A DNA stretch of 64,000 nucleotides from Thalassovita mediterranea (GTDB lineage Bacteria > Pseudomonadota > Alphaproteobacteria > Caulobacterales > Hyphomonadaceae), in contig CP080408.1 of the NCBI GenBank assembly GCA_019448215.1, positions 3,100,001 through 3,164,000 on the forward strand. Direction: 5' to 3'. The notes under the pieces are model-generated. The model ran no database searches, was not told the DNA's origin, and saw only the letters and a list, made by a program, of their open reading frames with translations. Of this stretch, positions 38,256 to 46,797 are shown one piece after another. The stretch's first letter is position 1. The number at the start of each line of letters is the position of its first letter. The position numbers were made by a program, and so were the translations under genes.

Positions 38256-38455
38256 GGTGTCTCACTCCTTTTCGCCGATAGCGGCGGAAACTCTCTCATG
38301 CACTTCGCCTACAGGCTTGAACGTGCATCTGCCTGAATTTGATCCGCCGGCGATATATCTGTTTTATCGGCAGTTAGCGTCACTTCGCTTTGTTTTAAGA
38401 TATGCTTGCTCAGGCCCGCCACGTCAACGCTTCAGCGGCGCGCCAGCGCACTCGT

Positions 38456-39079
38456 TCAGTCTTCAATGCCAAATTCGAGCGGATAGACAACGCCAGTTCG
38501 CGTCACAGGCGTACCTTTTACGATTTTTGGCACGAATCTGACCTGTTTCACGGCACGCTCAGCCTCGCGGCGAAAGCCGTCATGACTGCAGATAGCGTCC
38601 ACGTTGAATGGCCGCCCCTGTGGATCGACGCTCAAGTGTACCTCGCAGCTACCTTCGATGCCGCGTGCCTCCATCGGGGCCGGATAGACGACACTCGGCG
38701 GCTGAATTGGCCGTATGTCACGCTCATTGATTGCCACTGGCGAGATGACCAGCCGATCCAACAGGCTTCCAGTATCGAGACGCGTGTCGACCGGCGTGAA
38801 CGCCACCGGGGTCAATGAGACGTCACCGGCGGACGCCTTGAAAGGCGGCACTGGCGGCGGCGGCGTGGCAAGGTCGAGTTGTTCTGGCCGTGGGGTAACC
38901 TGCGGCTTGCTCGGTGGGTCGTCGGGCATTGTGAGGACGACGATCTCGCGCGCGGCTTCGGGCTCTGGCGGGATAAATTCGCTACTGATCATTGATTTCA
39001 TGAATGAAAACAGACCGATGACGATGGCTGCAGCAATTGGCAGACCAACGATCGGCCGCAAGAGGGAATTCTGAAACAT
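38456..39079 (-). CDS. TonB-family energy transducer (second copy)
   Basis: 207-residue protein. One N-terminal membrane helix (LPIAAAIVIGLFSFM) is followed by a Pro-rich linker (LATPPPPVPPF) and a TonB C-terminal domain (GIEGSCEVHLSVDPQGRP, then REAERAVKQVRFVPKIV). It is closely related in layout to the tonB at 39445-40071 but is transcribed as a separate unit after that operon's terminator. Start ATG at 39079 with GGGAGA upstream. Both cysteines of the TonB domain (EGSCEV and AICS) are conserved between the two copies. Confidence 0.93.
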   Translation of the reverse strand: MFQNSLLRPIVGLPIAAAIVIGLFSFMKSMISSEFIPPEPEAAREIVVLTMPDDPPSKPQVTPRPEQLDLATPPPPVPPFKASAGDVSLTPVAFTPVDTRLDTGSLLDRLVISPVAINERDIRPIQPPSVVYPAPMEARGIEGSCEVHLSVDPQGRPFNVDAICSHDGFRREAERAVKQVRFVPKIVKGTPVTRTGVVYPLEFGIED

Positions 39080-39444
39080 GGCATTCTCCCTTATATGTGT
39101 AATGTTATACTATTCCTTTTAAGCAATCCTGTCAACGTCAGGCGGCGCTAGATTGATGGAAGCCCTGTTGCGGCGAGGCACCGGCGCGTCGTTAAGTAAT
39201 TTCGTTGTGCTTGGGTGAAGGGCAGGCTCGCCGTCACTTGCCCGCCTCAGCACGAGCTTACCCGTTCGCACTGCCTGAGCGAGTGAGTGTTTGCGGGAAT
39301 TGACGCGCTTCACAGCTTTGATGGAAGGGCTGCTGACAGGCTCCATGCCCCTCGCCAGACGAGCGCCGTGATTTCCCCTGCCCCAAACGCAAAAAAGCCC
39401 GGCCATTGCGGCCGGGCTTTTGTGATTTGTACTTTCGCTCGGGC
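39080..39444. other. Intergenic region between the two tonB genes
   Basis: 365 nt without a convincing gene. It holds a strong bidirectional hairpin terminator (39393-39421), the promoter region of the second tonB, and a half-palindrome TGTTATA-C-TATTCCT (39104-39118) resembling half of a Zur-type site. A minus-strand open frame of 95 codons (39119-39406) has no protein-like pattern and runs into the terminator. Confidence 0.6.
39393..39421. terminator. Bidirectional-looking terminator after the tonB operon
   Basis: AAAAGCCCGGCC, loop ATTGC, GGCCGGGCTTTT: perfect 12-nt stem with A/U tracts on both sides. Lies 24 nt after the stop of the first tonB. Confidence 0.9.
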
Positions 39445-40071
39445 TTAGCCGTCCAGTTGGAACTGGAGCGGATAGACCACATTGCGACGCTCTGCAGGCT
39501 GACCGCGAACGATCTTCGGCGCGAATTCGACGCGCTGAACCGCACGCTCTGCTTCACGCTTGAAGACGCTATCGCTGCAGTTGGCCTGCACGTTGTAAGG
39601 ACGGCCACGTGTGTCCACATCGAAACGGACGTCGCAGGTACCTTCGATGCCCCGCTCAGCTGCGCGCTGAGGATAGGTTGGCACCGGCGGACGGATCGGC
39701 TGGGCGTCACGGTCCGAGATGGCAACCGGGTCGATCGCAAGCGAGTCGAGACGGTCGACATTGAGCTCCGTTGGCGCAGCACCCTGGATGCTAGGCGTCG
39801 GAAGATCGATGTCAGAACGCGAAGCCGACATTTTCGGTGGTGGCGGCGGCTTGTCCGCGGAATCGAGCCGCTGCGGCTTGTTCCGGGCGCGTGTCCGCAC
39901 CTCCTGGCTGTCGTCTGCAGGCGTGATACGCTCAAGGACGCGCTGCTCGGCATTTTCCGGCTGCTCATAGTCCTGGTTGATCATCTTGTACATGAACGTG
40001 AAGAGCGCGAACACCACGATCGCCGCGAGCGGAATACCAATAATCAGTCGGATAATTGGATTAGAAAACAT
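39445..40071 (-). CDS. TonB-family energy transducer (operon copy)
   Basis: 208-residue protein. N-terminal membrane helix (LAAIVVFALFTFMY), periplasmic linker with KPPPPPKM, and a TonB C-terminal domain (GIEGTCDVRFDVDTRGRP, then EAERAVQRVEFAPKIV). Last gene of the DUF3450-ExbB-ExbB-ExbD-ExbD-TonB operon, 9 nt after the second exbD. Transfers proton-motive energy to outer-membrane receptors such as the siderophore receptor at 17765-19936, though the partner receptor is not known. Confidence 0.94.
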   Translation of the reverse strand: MFSNPIIRLIIGIPLAAIVVFALFTFMYKMINQDYEQPENAEQRVLERITPADDSQEVRTRARNKPQRLDSADKPPPPPKMSASRSDIDLPTPSIQGAAPTELNVDRLDSLAIDPVAISDRDAQPIRPPVPTYPQRAAERGIEGTCDVRFDVDTRGRPYNVQANCSDSVFKREAERAVQRVEFAPKIVRGQPAERRNVVYPLQFQLDG

Positions 40072-40080
40072 GCGTTTCTC

Positions 40081-40497
40081 CTATTCTCGCTCGACGGAAA
40101 CCGGCACTGCGGTCAAACCATCTTCGTTGTTGATGATCTCCAGCAACGAGATCAGAACACCCGCGTCAGAATCCTGGTCCGCCTGGACGACGAGGCGCCC
40201 TTTCGGATTGTCTTCGCGAAGTTCGCGAATACGGAAACCGACTTCCTGAAGCGTCACGACTTCCTTGTCGATGTAGATATCGCTCTCTTCATCGATCGCG
40301 ATCAGGATACCGAGAGGGTTTTGCCGCTCGGTATTGTCCACTTCGGTCCTGCTGATTTCGACACCAGGCTCCTTGATGAACTGTGCGGTCACAATGAAGA
40401 AGATGAGGAGGATGAACACCACGTCAAGCATGGGCGTGAGGTTTACATCATCTTCAGCAGACGAATCGGACGCCAAAATACGTTTTCTACGTGCCAT
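40081..40497 (-). CDS. ExbD/TolR-family protein (second of two)
   Basis: 138-residue protein. A single membrane helix follows the conserved DDVNLTPMLDVVFILLIFF, whose aspartate is the proton-relay residue. The periplasmic domain continues VTLQEVGFRIRELRED and RLVVQADQDSD. Forms the ExbB-ExbD motor. Encoded 11 nt after the other exbD; having two different ExbD proteins in one operon is a known feature of TonB systems of this kind. Confidence 0.94.
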   Translation of the reverse strand: MARRKRILASDSSAEDDVNLTPMLDVVFILLIFFIVTAQFIKEPGVEISRTEVDNTERQNPLGILIAIDEESDIYIDKEVVTLQEVGFRIRELREDNPKGRLVVQADQDSDAGVLISLLEIINNEDGLTAVPVSVERE

Positions 40498-40508
40498 ATT
40501 CTGGTCTC

Positions 40509-40916
40509 CTAACTTTCACTCTGAACGATGTTCACCCGGGTCATCTGGGCATTGTACGCCTCGTCACGGATCTTCACGATCGTGCCGGTGCGAGCCTGAG
40601 GATGGGCCTGGATGATGAGCGCGCTCTCAGGGTTTTCTGCCCGCAGACGCTCCATGTTCGCCCGAACACCACCGATATCCGTCAGACGGCCATTCACGGT
40701 GATGAGGTTGTCCTCACCGACGTAAATGAGAATTGCGGACTGGTCCGGGTTGCTTTCGGCTTGTGACGGCGGCGGCGGTGGCTCAAGGCCAAGCGCCTCC
40801 TCCTGGATGAAGGTCGATGTCACAATGAAGAAGATGAGAAGGATGAAGACCACATCCAGCATCGGCGTAAGATCGACGCTTGCCTCATCGGCCTGTTTCG
40901 ATTGTCTGCCTCGCAT
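40509..40916 (-). CDS. ExbD/TolR-family protein (first of two)
   Basis: 135-residue protein starting MRGRQSKQADEASVDLTPML, with the helix VVFILLIFFIVTSTFI and the conserved aspartate. The periplasmic part has LEPPPPPSQ, then GGVRANMERLRAEN and ALIIQAHPQA. Its start overlaps the ExbB stop by 1 nt (TAATG), a sign of coupled translation. Confidence 0.94.
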   Translation of the reverse strand: MRGRQSKQADEASVDLTPMLDVVFILLIFFIVTSTFIQEEALGLEPPPPPSQAESNPDQSAILIYVGEDNLITVNGRLTDIGGVRANMERLRAENPESALIIQAHPQARTGTIVKIRDEAYNAQMTRVNIVQSES

Positions 40917-41431
40917 TATGCAATCTCCATTTCGTCTTCTACGCCCTGCACCAGGCGATTGACCTTACGGTCCATGCCGGAGGTGAACAGGATACCGGAG
41001 ATGGATGCGACCATCCCTGCCATGGTCGGAATCGTCGCTTGCGACACACCGCCAGACATGGATTTGGCATCAGCACCGTCGGTGATTGCCATCACATCGA
41101 ACACCGCGACCATGCCGGTCACTGTACCCAGAAGACCGAGCAGTGGAGCGAGAGCCACCATTGCCTTGGTCATCTGGACGTTCGCTTCAGCTTTCATCCG
41201 GACTTCCGAGATCAGCTTGTCGCGAACCCAGTGTGCCAGCACTGACTTGCGGTCCGACCGGGCGTTCCACTCTTCGATCGCTTCACGAGCGACCGATTTG
41301 TGGGCCAGGCGGAAGTAGAACAGCCGTTCCAGAATAAGCGCCCACATGATGAACGTCGCCACCATGATGACAAGCAGGACGGGCCCGCCACGCGCCAGAA
41401 ATTCTTCAAGCTGGTTAAGTCCTAGTCCCAT
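40916..41431 (-). CDS. ExbB/TolQ-family proton channel protein (short)
   Basis: 171-residue inner-membrane protein with three helices: VLLVIMVATFIMWALIL, then ALAPLLGLLGTVTGMVAVF and TIPTMAGMVASISGILF. The conserved MotA/TolQ/ExbB motif with APLLGLLGTVTGM is intact. Corresponds to ExbB2 of TonB2 systems; the longer ExbB-like protein precedes it by 30 nt. Confidence 0.94.
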   Translation of the reverse strand: MGLGLNQLEEFLARGGPVLLVIMVATFIMWALILERLFYFRLAHKSVAREAIEEWNARSDRKSVLAHWVRDKLISEVRMKAEANVQMTKAMVALAPLLGLLGTVTGMVAVFDVMAITDGADAKSMSGGVSQATIPTMAGMVASISGILFTSGMDRKVNRLVQGVEDEMEIA

Positions 41432-41461
41432 AGGGGTACCTCCCGAAGGAGGTGACGGCTG

Positions 41462-42868
41462 TTAAGCCGTCACCGTGTTGGACTCTGCACGCTCAGCAAC
41501 GGGGCCTGCGGCTTGCTCATCGAGGATCTGCTGGTTGCCACGTGCCATGGAGGACGCGATGGCGTGGAGCAGAAGCAGCGGGATAGCTGCGACGAGACCA
41601 AGAACCGTCGTCATGAGAGCAACCGAGATACCGCCTGCCATCAGCTTCGGATCGCCGGCACCGAAGTTGGTGATGGCGGTAAAGGTGATGATCATACCGA
41701 TAACCGTACCGAGAAGGCCGAGAAGCGGTGCAACAGCGGCAAGAACCTTAACGACGTCGTTGAAGCGCTCGATTTTCGGCGATTCGCGGAGGATCTGCTC
41801 GTCAAGCTTCAGCTCGAGGGACTCAAGATCCTGATGCTTGTTCTGCTCGTAAGCCTCGAAGACGCGGGCCAGCGGGTTGCCGGTACCTGCCTTGCGGGTC
41901 TTGGCGGTGCGGCGCATCGCGGAACCCATGAGGAAGAGCGTGACGATCTTGAAGATCGCGAACACAGCGCCGATCGCCAGAAGGGTCAGGATCACGTAAC
42001 CAACCGTACCACCTTGCTGGATGCGCTGTTCGAAGGTCGGCATTTCGCCGGCAACTGCGAACAGGTCACCCTTGGATGGGTCAACCGGGGTGATCACGGT
42101 TTCGCCTGGCTCAGAGTTGATCAGGCTGCGCATTGCGGATGCGAAGTTACCGCCTGGCTGTGCCTTGAGCACGCGCAGGTAAGGCTCATCGGTGTCTTCC
42201 GTGATGACCTCGACGAAGCGGACATCGTCGGTCGTTGCAGCGGTGAAGATACCGACACGCATCAGCTCGACGTCTGCAATTTCGCCTTCTGGGCCAGCGC
42301 CAGCAACGGACGTCGTGAAGGTCTTGACCTCAGACTGGGCGATCATTTCCTGCAGCATGGCTTTAGGAAGGGCGTCCAGGTCTTCGCGGGTCGGAAGCGA
42401 ACGGGCTTCGGAAACTTCAGCGAGTTTCTCGGCACGGCCACCATACTCGTAGTTGGAGAGCGATTCACGAATGATCGGCATCGTCTCACCAGCGGCGGTA
42501 CGGAACTGACCAAGCAGTTCGCCGAAGTCACCAGCCTGGGTTTCAAGCTCGGCGGACAGTTCGGAAAGCTGACGCTCGTTTTCGTCGAATTCTGCCGAAA
42601 GGGCGCGGCCGCGAGCCTCGGCTGCCTGAAGCTGCGAACGAGCTTCGGACATACGGGACTGCTGCTCAGCCGTTTCCTGACGGAATTCCTGCAGACGGCG
42701 CTGGTCTTCAGCCGACATCTGCTGGGAGTCCTGCTGGACGCGGCGCAGAATGTCGCTGAGCGACACATTGCTGTTCTGCGCGACGGCAGGGGCGGTAATC
42801 GTAAATGCAGAACCTGCAACAAGCGCTGCCGCGCCAAGGGTCTGCAGAGACTTCTTGAAGTTTTTCAT
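41462..42868 (-). CDS. TtpC-like MotA/TolQ/ExbB protein with periplasmic coiled coil
   Basis: 468-residue protein. A signal peptide (ending PAVAQ) precedes a long coiled-coil region (about residues 38-115: QDSQQMSAEDQRRLQEFRQ onward) and a periplasmic domain, then the ExbB part in the C-terminal third: VGYVILTLLAIGAVFAIF, APLLGLLGTVIGMIITF and a final helix near AAIPLLLLHAI. This layout matches TtpC, the extra component of TonB2 systems in Vibrio. Follows the DUF3450 gene by 26 nt. Confidence 0.92.
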   Translation of the reverse strand: MKNFKKSLQTLGAAALVAGSAFTITAPAVAQNSNVSLSDILRRVQQDSQQMSAEDQRRLQEFRQETAEQQSRMSEARSQLQAAEARGRALSAEFDENERQLSELSAELETQAGDFGELLGQFRTAAGETMPIIRESLSNYEYGGRAEKLAEVSEARSLPTREDLDALPKAMLQEMIAQSEVKTFTTSVAGAGPEGEIADVELMRVGIFTAATTDDVRFVEVITEDTDEPYLRVLKAQPGGNFASAMRSLINSEPGETVITPVDPSKGDLFAVAGEMPTFEQRIQQGGTVGYVILTLLAIGAVFAIFKIVTLFLMGSAMRRTAKTRKAGTGNPLARVFEAYEQNKHQDLESLELKLDEQILRESPKIERFNDVVKVLAAVAPLLGLLGTVIGMIITFTAITNFGAGDPKLMAGGISVALMTTVLGLVAAIPLLLLHAIASSMARGNQQILDEQAAGPVAERAESNTVTA

Positions 42869-42894
42869 CTCAAATTCCTCTGGATCGGTGGCGC

Positions 42895-43674
42895 TTAGAC
42901 TTCGACATCAAGCTTGGAAGCCGGTGCGTAAAGAACGCTCGGCGTCGTGGTGCCTTTTGCGACCTTGATCGCGGTGGCGATGTCTTCCTTGAAGCGGTTC
43001 TCGACCGGCACCCACTGCTGCTCATTGCGGTCCCAGCGGGCTGCATAGCGGCGGTCAGGCGACATGTAGACGAGTGCGACGCGGCCATAGAGGAACATGT
43101 CGACCATCACGGTATTGCCGTTGATGTCGAGTTCCTGCGGCCAGGTGTCGATCGTACGGCCATATTCCATCTCGGACTTATAAGCCTCGATGATCAGGCG
43201 GTATTGTTCGACGATCGGGACCTGTGCGTTTTCCATCGCTGCACGAAGGGTAGCGATGCGCTCCATGCGCTCTTCGGTGCGGAATGGAAGGTCCGCCTGA
43301 ACGAAGGCCTCGAGGTCTGCGATCATGTCCAGAAGCATTGGCGTCGTCTGTGCGGTGATCTCGTCAACGCGGCCAAGCTGCTCGGTAAGCGATTCAAGCT
43401 CGCGGCGCTGGCTTTCTACGACTTTCTCCTGCTGGCGCGCATAAAGCTGCGCTGCCTGCGTGCGCTGGAGAAGGGTGCGGAATTCGCTCACCAGGTCGGA
43501 CCGTTGATCGTCGAGCTGGTTGATCTGCTCCTGCACCTGCTCGGCTCTGCGGGTTGCCTGTTCGCCGGTGTCAAGCGCCTGGCGCAACTGGCTTTGCGCC
43601 ACTGCTGGCATTGCCAGCCCGGCGATAAGAGCCGCCGCGATAACACCCCGCGCCGGTGTCAGTACTTCTTTCAT
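42895..43674 (-). CDS. DUF3450-family periplasmic coiled-coil protein
   Basis: 259-residue exported protein. Signal peptide (LIAGLAMPAVAQ), then a coiled coil of about 80 residues (RRAEQVQEQINQLDDQRSDL onward), then a globular part with the family pattern PFRTEERMERIATLR, TIDTWPQELD, VDMFLYGRVALVYMSPD and RWDRNEQQWVPV. DUF3450 proteins are encoded at the head of TonB2-type operons; a structural or coupling role is assumed. First gene of the operon, GAGAGG upstream of the ATG. Confidence 0.92.
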   Translation of the reverse strand: MKEVLTPARGVIAAALIAGLAMPAVAQSQLRQALDTGEQATRRAEQVQEQINQLDDQRSDLVSEFRTLLQRTQAAQLYARQQEKVVESQRRELESLTEQLGRVDEITAQTTPMLLDMIADLEAFVQADLPFRTEERMERIATLRAAMENAQVPIVEQYRLIIEAYKSEMEYGRTIDTWPQELDINGNTVMVDMFLYGRVALVYMSPDRRYAARWDRNEQQWVPVENRFKEDIATAIKVAKGTTTPSVLYAPASKLDVEV

Positions 43675-44141
43675 GAGGTTTGCCTCTCACTCTCCGAATG
43701 GTCATGCAGTCCAATGCTGCACGGTGAAATTCCGAAACGGCCTGCACCCCCTGAACGGTGGGCCGCTACTCTATGCTCAACCCGGAAACACACACATTCC
43801 GGCAGTTCGGAGGCGGACATCTCGAGGACACCCGGCACCTCCCCATTTTCTCGGAGCGCTCTTTCGCGCTCTTCTTTTACAGACTTGATCCGGCAATACC
43901 GTCGGTATTCAAGCGCCATTCGTCATGACGGTAGCAACACGTCCGACGTGGATCAATGGGTCTTGCTTGCCGTTAAAACGCTAAGCGGATCAAATCGCAA
44001 GCACAATCCCGTATCGCAGTAGGTACACGGGCCCATTTGCGCTTGTCGCGGGTAATTTGAGGAGAATTTCTCGCCTGAGAGGCGCATAGGCGCCTGCTGA
44101 TTGGGCAAACGCGGGACCTTATCGGTCAATCAAGAGAGAGT
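43675..44141. other. Intergenic region upstream of the TonB operon
   Basis: 467 nt with no convincing gene. It must hold the promoter of the minus-strand TonB operon; I could not assign -35/-10 elements. A minus-strand open frame of 82 codons (43671-43919) overlaps the ribosome-binding site of the DUF3450 gene and has no protein-like pattern. No clear Fur box was found by eye, and no RNA structure stands out. Confidence 0.5.
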
Positions 44142-44215
44142 GGCTGGGGTACCAGGATTCGAACCTGGGAATGTCGATACCAAAAACCGATGCCTTACCA
44201 CTTGGCGATACCCCA
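44142..44215 (-). tRNA. tRNA-Gln (anticodon TTG)
   Basis: Complete cloverleaf on the minus strand: acceptor TGGGGTA pairs with TACCCCA, encoded CCA (TGG at 44142-44144), T-loop GGTTCGAATCC, anticodon loop with TTG. 74 nt including CCA. Confidence 0.95.
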
Positions 44216-44362
44216 ACATCTCAGGAAGGCCGGGTCATACTCAAACTGTATGACGGTTGCAACACCCCTCTTCAGACAATGACAGTCAAAGCGATTGCAG
44301 CAGGTTAAAGCGCCCCGTCTTGTCAGTATTTGGCCTCTATTATATAGCGGCGCGCTCCAGAT

Positions 44363-44439
44363 CGGAACATAGCTCAGCCTGGTAGAGCACCGTCTTCGGG
44401 AGGCGGGGGTCGGAGGTTCGAATCCTCCTGTTCCGACCA
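44363..44439 (+). tRNA. tRNA-Pro (anticodon CGG)
   Basis: Acceptor CGGAACA pairs with TGTTCCG, CCA is encoded, anticodon loop TTCGGGA, T-loop GGTTCGAATCC. 77 nt including CCA. Divergent from tRNA-Gln. Confidence 0.95.
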
Positions 44440-44557
44440 TTCTGGCTCTCGCGCCGTGATCGAGCCAATAAAATAAGCCTCTCACATCTGCTCTTTACTT
44501 TTATTCGATAAGGGTCATATCGTTAACCGATAATACTGGGTTTGGAGTTTATTCATC

Positions 44558-46342
44558 TTGAAGACGTTTTTCACAGCCTTCGGCGGCGCCATCGTCGGCA
44601 CTATTCTTGGTGCGGTGCTGCTGGCCTTCATCGCGGCCGCCATGATTGGCGGCTTTGTCAATTCTCAGCTGTCCTCTTTCCAGAGCGATGGAAGCGCATC
44701 CGGAAACACGGTCCTGACACTGGACCTGCGCGATGAGATCGCTGATCAGCCCGCGACTCAGGGGCTTGGCGCAATTTTCGGCCAGAAGGGCTTCGTCAAC
44801 GTTCTCACCCGGCTTGATGCTGCGCGCACCGATGAAAACGTCAAAGGCGTCTTTATCCGTGCGAGCGAATACTCGGTCGGTTCGTCCCGCGCCGAGGAGC
44901 TGCGCGACGCGATCCATCGCCTCCGCGACGCAGGCAAGTTTGTCATTGTCTCCTCCCAAGGCACTTATGCCGGTGGCCCGTCCGCGCTGCGCGCAGTTGC
45001 TGCGGCTGACGAGATCTGGGTGCAGCCGGGCGGCGACTATCTGCCGGGCGGCATCGTCTTCGAAACCCTGTTCTTCAAGGACCTGCTCGACCGCCTGAAC
45101 GTGACGGCCGAGATCGAACAGTTCTACGAGTACAAGAATGCGCCGAACGTCTACAAGCAGACCGGCTATACAGAACCGCACCGCGAAGCGATGACCGCTC
45201 TTGCCGAGTCGCTCTGGAGCGTTTCGCTGCAAGACATCGCCGAGGATCGCGGCATCAGCATGACCGCGCTCAGCGATGCACTGACCTCTGGCCCGCTGAG
45301 CCCACAGGCCATGATCGACGCAGGCATCGCAGACCAGCTTGGCTGGCCTGAAGACGCAATGGAAGCGGCCAAGACGCGCGCAGGCGAAGATGCCAAGATG
45401 CTCGACATCCTCGAGTATACGCCGAAATCTGCACCGCTCGGCTCCAAGATGATCGCGGTTGTTGGCGGTGAAGGCCCAATCGTTACGGGCGGCGCGTCAG
45501 GCGACCTTATCAATGCGGGCTCTGCTTTCGCGTCCGACATGATTGCCAGCGCGATTCTCGAGGCTGGCCGCGATGACGATGTGTCCGCCATCGTCTTCCG
45601 CGTCGACAGCCCGGGTGGCTCACCGACCGCCTCCGACCAGATCTGGAATGCGATCGAGACCATCCAGCGCGAAACCGAAAAGCCGGTCATCGTCTCCATG
45701 GGCTCAGTTGCCGCGTCGGGTGGCTATTATGTCTCCACTGGCGCTGACTGGATCATGGCGAGCCGTTCGACCATCACCGGTTCTATCGGTATCTTCGGCG
45801 GCAAGCTCGCCCTGGCCGAGGGCCTTCGCCAGATCGGCGTCAATGCAGAGACCGTCTCTGTTGGCGGCCCGTTCGCAGGCGCCCTCTCCACGCTTGAGGG
45901 TTTCACCGACGAGCAACGCGGCATGCTGACGGCCTGGCTTGGACGCGGCTATGACCGCTTCATCGGCCTTGTCGCAGAAGGCCGTGACATGAGCGTTGAG
46001 CAAGTCGACGACATTGCCCGTGGCCGCGTCTGGTCTGGCGCTGACGCACTCGAGATCGGCCTTGTCGATGAGATTGGCGGCCTGATGGACGCCATCGCAA
46101 AGGCACGTGAGCTTGCAGGCGTCGAGGAAGACACCGAGACCCGCGTGAAGTTCTATCCTGTGCCGCAGGGTGGCATCCCCGGCCTCGGCCCGATGAGTGA
46201 AGCGTCAGCAAGTGATCTGCAGACCCTCGCCCGCCTCAGCGCTGTCCTGGAGGACGAGCGCGTGCAGATGCTGATCGAACAGGGCAGCATGATGCAGGAT
46301 GCGCCGGTCCAGGCCCGCGGGCCCATGATGATCGAACGCTAG
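44558..46342 (+). CDS. sppA: Signal peptide peptidase SppA, 67K type
   Basis: 594-residue inner-membrane serine protease that degrades cleaved signal peptides. One N-terminal helix (LGAVLLAFIAAAMIGGF), then two tandem ClpP-like domains. The catalytic lysine is in the first half (YEYKNAPNVYK, K193) and the serine in the second (MGSVAASGGYY, S387), as in the long E. coli-type enzyme. A TTG start at 44558 is chosen: GGAG lies 10 nt upstream, and the next Met would remove the membrane helix. Confidence 0.92.
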   Translation: MKTFFTAFGGAIVGTILGAVLLAFIAAAMIGGFVNSQLSSFQSDGSASGNTVLTLDLRDEIADQPATQGLGAIFGQKGFVNVLTRLDAARTDENVKGVFIRASEYSVGSSRAEELRDAIHRLRDAGKFVIVSSQGTYAGGPSALRAVAAADEIWVQPGGDYLPGGIVFETLFFKDLLDRLNVTAEIEQFYEYKNAPNVYKQTGYTEPHREAMTALAESLWSVSLQDIAEDRGISMTALSDALTSGPLSPQAMIDAGIADQLGWPEDAMEAAKTRAGEDAKMLDILEYTPKSAPLGSKMIAVVGGEGPIVTGGASGDLINAGSAFASDMIASAILEAGRDDDVSAIVFRVDSPGGSPTASDQIWNAIETIQRETEKPVIVSMGSVAASGGYYVSTGADWIMASRSTITGSIGIFGGKLALAEGLRQIGVNAETVSVGGPFAGALSTLEGFTDEQRGMLTAWLGRGYDRFIGLVAEGRDMSVEQVDDIARGRVWSGADALEIGLVDEIGGLMDAIAKARELAGVEEDTETRVKFYPVPQGGIPGLGPMSEASASDLQTLARLSAVLEDERVQMLIEQGSMMQDAPVQARGPMMIER

Positions 46343-46366
46343 GCAGGCATTTCCTGCTCAACACGA

Positions 46367-46396
46367 CAAGCGGGTGGGCCTGCGCCCGCCCGCTTG
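46367..46396 (+). terminator. Hairpin after sppA, possible terminator
   Basis: CAAGCGGGTGGGC, loop CTGC, GCCCGCCCGCTTG: a near-perfect 13-nt stem with one mismatch, 24 nt after the sppA stop. No U tract follows, so termination is uncertain. Confidence 0.45.
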
Positions 46397-46452
46397 ATCG
46401 TTGGGAGGGGGCCGTCTAACCCCCGTCATAGTCAAACGGGATTGATGGACAG

Positions 46453-46797
46453 ATGAGCGATAGTTCCACCAGCAATGAGCGTCGGCACACGGCAGAAACC
46501 GCCGAAACCATGGCGGATGTACGCTATGAAATTGACCGGCTGGACCGGATCCTCGTTGGCCTTCTGCAGGAACGCCAGTCCTTCATGGACGCAGCCGCCC
46601 GAATCAAGGGCTCACGATCCATCGTGCATGACCGCGCCCGTATTGAAGACGTTGTGGCAAAGGTTCTGGCCGAATCAAAGCGCCAAGGCCTCTCGCCCGC
46701 GATCGCAGAGCCAGTCTGGCGTACACTGATCGACCGTTGCATTGCCTATGAGTTTGAGGCTTTTGACGCTCTCAAACCGGGTCTCGACAAGGCGTGA
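46453..46797 (+). CDS. Chorismate mutase (AroQ type)
   Basis: 114-residue all-helical protein. The AroQ pattern is seen: DVRYEIDRLDRILVGLLQER near residues 22-41, then DAAARIKGS, DRARIEDVVAKVL and a terminal helix VWRTLIDRCIAYEFEAF. Makes prephenate from chorismate for phenylalanine and tyrosine. A weak ribosome-binding site precedes the ATG at 46453. Its last 52 nt overlap the convergent Hpt gene. Confidence 0.88.
   Translation: MSDSSTSNERRHTAETAETMADVRYEIDRLDRILVGLLQERQSFMDAAARIKGSRSIVHDRARIEDVVAKVLAESKRQGLSPAIAEPVWRTLIDRCIAYEFEAFDALKPGLDKA

Noticed and set aside
39119-39406. Minus-strand 95-codon open frame between the two tonB genes
   Set aside because: It runs into a strong terminator hairpin, has no ribosome-binding site and no protein-like pattern.
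43671-43919. Minus-strand 82-codon open frame before the DUF3450 gene
   Set aside because: It covers the ribosome-binding site of the DUF3450 gene and has no recognisable domain or good start.
44040-44110. AGGCGC-rich short repeats upstream of the tRNA-Gln gene as a terminator or RNA gene
   Set aside because: The pairing is short and inconsistent, with no U tract.
44195-44485. Minus-strand open frame (96 codons) with GTGGFEPPTPASRRR-like sequence
   Set aside because: It is the antisense translation of tRNA-Pro, a well-known false ORF; the tRNA fold is clear.
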